In this document: positions 62,801 through 64,000 of the stretch, one piece after another | Numbering within the stretch: position 1 is the stretch's first letter | How the letters are laid out: each line of letters opens with the position of its first letter | Source: Oscarella lobularis | Lineage: Eukaryota; Porifera; Homoscleromorpha; Homosclerophorida; Oscarellidae | Assembly (NCBI RefSeq): GCF_947507565.1 | Contig: NC_089184.1 | Span: 2,914,001-2,978,000, forward strand | Direction: 5' to 3' | Length of the DNA: 64,000 nucleotides | Position numbers and translations under genes: made by a program | Notes under the pieces: generated by a model | Seen by the model: only the letters and a program-made list of their open reading frames with translations | Databases searched by the model: none | Told to the model about the DNA's origin: nothing

Positions 62801-64000
62801 TATTGAATCATCAAAAGAATTAGATTTTTTAATTATTTAACTGCATTTGTTTTAAAAGGTGCCTACAAGTTTTACGTCGGCGTTTAGCTACATTGAGAAT
62901 CTTGAGCAGGTAAGAGAAAACGAACGACGTCAAGTTTGAATCTGTCTTCATGCATCATCTCGTAGTTCGTGGAAATGGCGCGAGCAATAGGAGAGTCCGC
63001 TGACGCTGTAACGTACGCAGATATGGTAGCTCAGCTTAAACAAGACTATTTCAAAGCGTTTTGGAACGGTCTGTGCATCCTTTTGGTATAAGCCCTACGT
63101 TTACTTGCGTTTTCGTTGCAGGAACGCATTATTGCACGCCGCAGATTACCTCCTATGCTTTGCCTCTCTTCCTTGGCGTCACTCCGTCGAATCTGCAGGA
63201 AAACGTTGAACTGGAGTAAGTATATATGGGTCGACGTTTTTATATATGTGACGTCTTTAATTGCCATTCAGTTTCTTGAATTTAATTGATTCGTCCGACG
63301 GTTGCTCGTGCCCAAGTGCAGGCATCATAGGAAGCAAAGTAAGATGCCGTCATTAGATAGCAGAAAGAACACGCAAAGTCGTCTCTTCGCAGTTCCTTCC
63401 ACTGTCGCTTAGCAGACTCGGTCGAACGGACGCCGCCTTGCAAGTAGCGGAACAGCTCCAAGTTCCCAGTTGGGGTGCGTGCGATATGACGCAATTTCAA
63501 ACTGTTTTAAATAATTAACTAATTTAATTTAATTTAATTTAATTTAATTTACTTTCTTTGAAGGTCATATGCTTTACAACACCGAAGAACCGGCGACTGC
63601 TTTGTGGGAACTTTGGAACGGGGATATAGAAGGATCGGGCATGAACTCTCGCAATCATCACATGTTTTCGAGGTACTGACATATAGCGAACAAAGACCTT
63701 CATATGTATATGAGAGGATTAGCATCGGTATGTGGATTCGCATGGAGTTGGGCGGACTTCAGCCCACCAGTTCTTCCAATAGTGTATGTACTAAACCGCC
63801 AACAGTCCTGTCTTATATTAAAATTCATATATTTAGGTTTTTCAAATTTTTGTTGCTCGCACGACCGGTCTTAGCTACGTCGACTCCGCGGAGCATCGAA
63901 CGACATCTGGACGCGTAGCTTACGGCTGGCGACGTAGCGGCGGCACGCATTGTCGCACCGTCCCGGAAAATCGATCACCCGCCAGTCCGATACTTCCACT
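59825..64000 (+). CDS. Alpha-L-rhamnosidase (GH78), intron-rich, 3' end outside the window
   Basis: Releases terminal alpha-L-rhamnose from glycans or glycosides. Start ATG at 59825 with a signal peptide (MICFGLTAFIFLFAVSACNG), so secreted or lysosomal. About twenty short exons. The N-terminal part reads FSWLPRHTDRVGGQTAFQVL, then SYEYQNFVLYSWT|VRWWDEND (exons 60223-60278 and 60334-60411). The beta-sandwich domain follows (LYLNGKRIGDEALAPGW, ~60655-60725), then YVLDFGTNLAGYCRLTVKG (~61565) and the catalytic region: YFTYHGFRYVEVRGYPG (~61890), CAQRDERIGWMGDAG (~62210-62300) and VPDVVPYYRYGHRPADPSW (~62462-62515). A second conserved Glu region is ATALWELWNGD (~63595). From family knowledge, the Glu in QRDER and that in LWELW correspond to the general acid and base. 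All are retained, so an active enzyme is likely. GH78 is mainly bacterial and fungal; many spliceosomal introns show this is a resident gene. Confidence 0.88.

Overview
The window looks like nuclear DNA of an early-branching animal, most likely a sponge. The evidence is animal-type domain proteins (SRCR, DOMON, TBC1D24-like), very short GT-AG introns (about 36-60 nt in most genes), AATAAA poly(A) signals, and a dense mixture of Ty3 retrotransposon, pogo-type, Mutator-like and foldback DNA transposons. Assignment to sponges is inference; nothing in the window names the species. A 200-N assembly gap lies at 59538-59737.

Layout. 1-17.8 kb is a gene-bearing flank: a small membrane-protein exon, a coiled-coil exon pair, an intronless SAM methyltransferase (4.6-5.5 kb) with a broken fragment of itself 1.7 kb further on, an intronless GNAT acetyltransferase on the minus strand, a secreted SRCR plus cysteine-repeat protein on the minus strand (10.3-12.3 kb), and a two-exon AAA-ATPase-like/PD-(D/E)XK protein (13.8-15.7 kb). 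17.9-27.3 kb is one uninterrupted satellite array of a 49-bp monomer: about 191 copies, no detected change of register, with higher-order periods of 686 bp (14 monomers) and 2401 bp (49 monomers).

27.3-37.0 kb is a transposon nest. It holds foldback elements inserted into one another, five copies of a ~220-bp hairpin-bearing block, a small cysteine-rich peptide gene, and a 2.0-kb Mutator-like element with a 9-bp target duplication that carries two gene-like ORFs. That element sits inside a DOMON-domain gene copy. 37.1-42.0 kb holds a decayed TBC1D24-like gene, a one-exon fragment of a kinase-fold gene, and its complete eight-exon paralogue (39.1-41.8 kb).

42.15-48.57 kb is a full-length, apparently very young Ty3/gypsy element with LTRs that look identical, a CCTT target duplication and a single 1941-codon Gag-Pol ORF that starts inside the 5' LTR. 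48.6-59.5 kb contains a second DOMON copy with a 3.15-kb pogo-type transposon in its 5' flank (long ~460-bp TIRs, TA duplication, transposase with a C-terminal PHD-type finger and one in-frame stop), an inverted second copy of the peptide block, a third DOMON copy, and a decayed second pogo-like transposase. 59.8 kb to the end is an intron-rich alpha-L-rhamnosidase (GH78) gene that runs off the window.

The genes do not form a pathway. The coherent story is genome architecture: a satellite next to nested palindromic transposons, repeated capture or duplication of gene pieces, and a few intact host genes between them.
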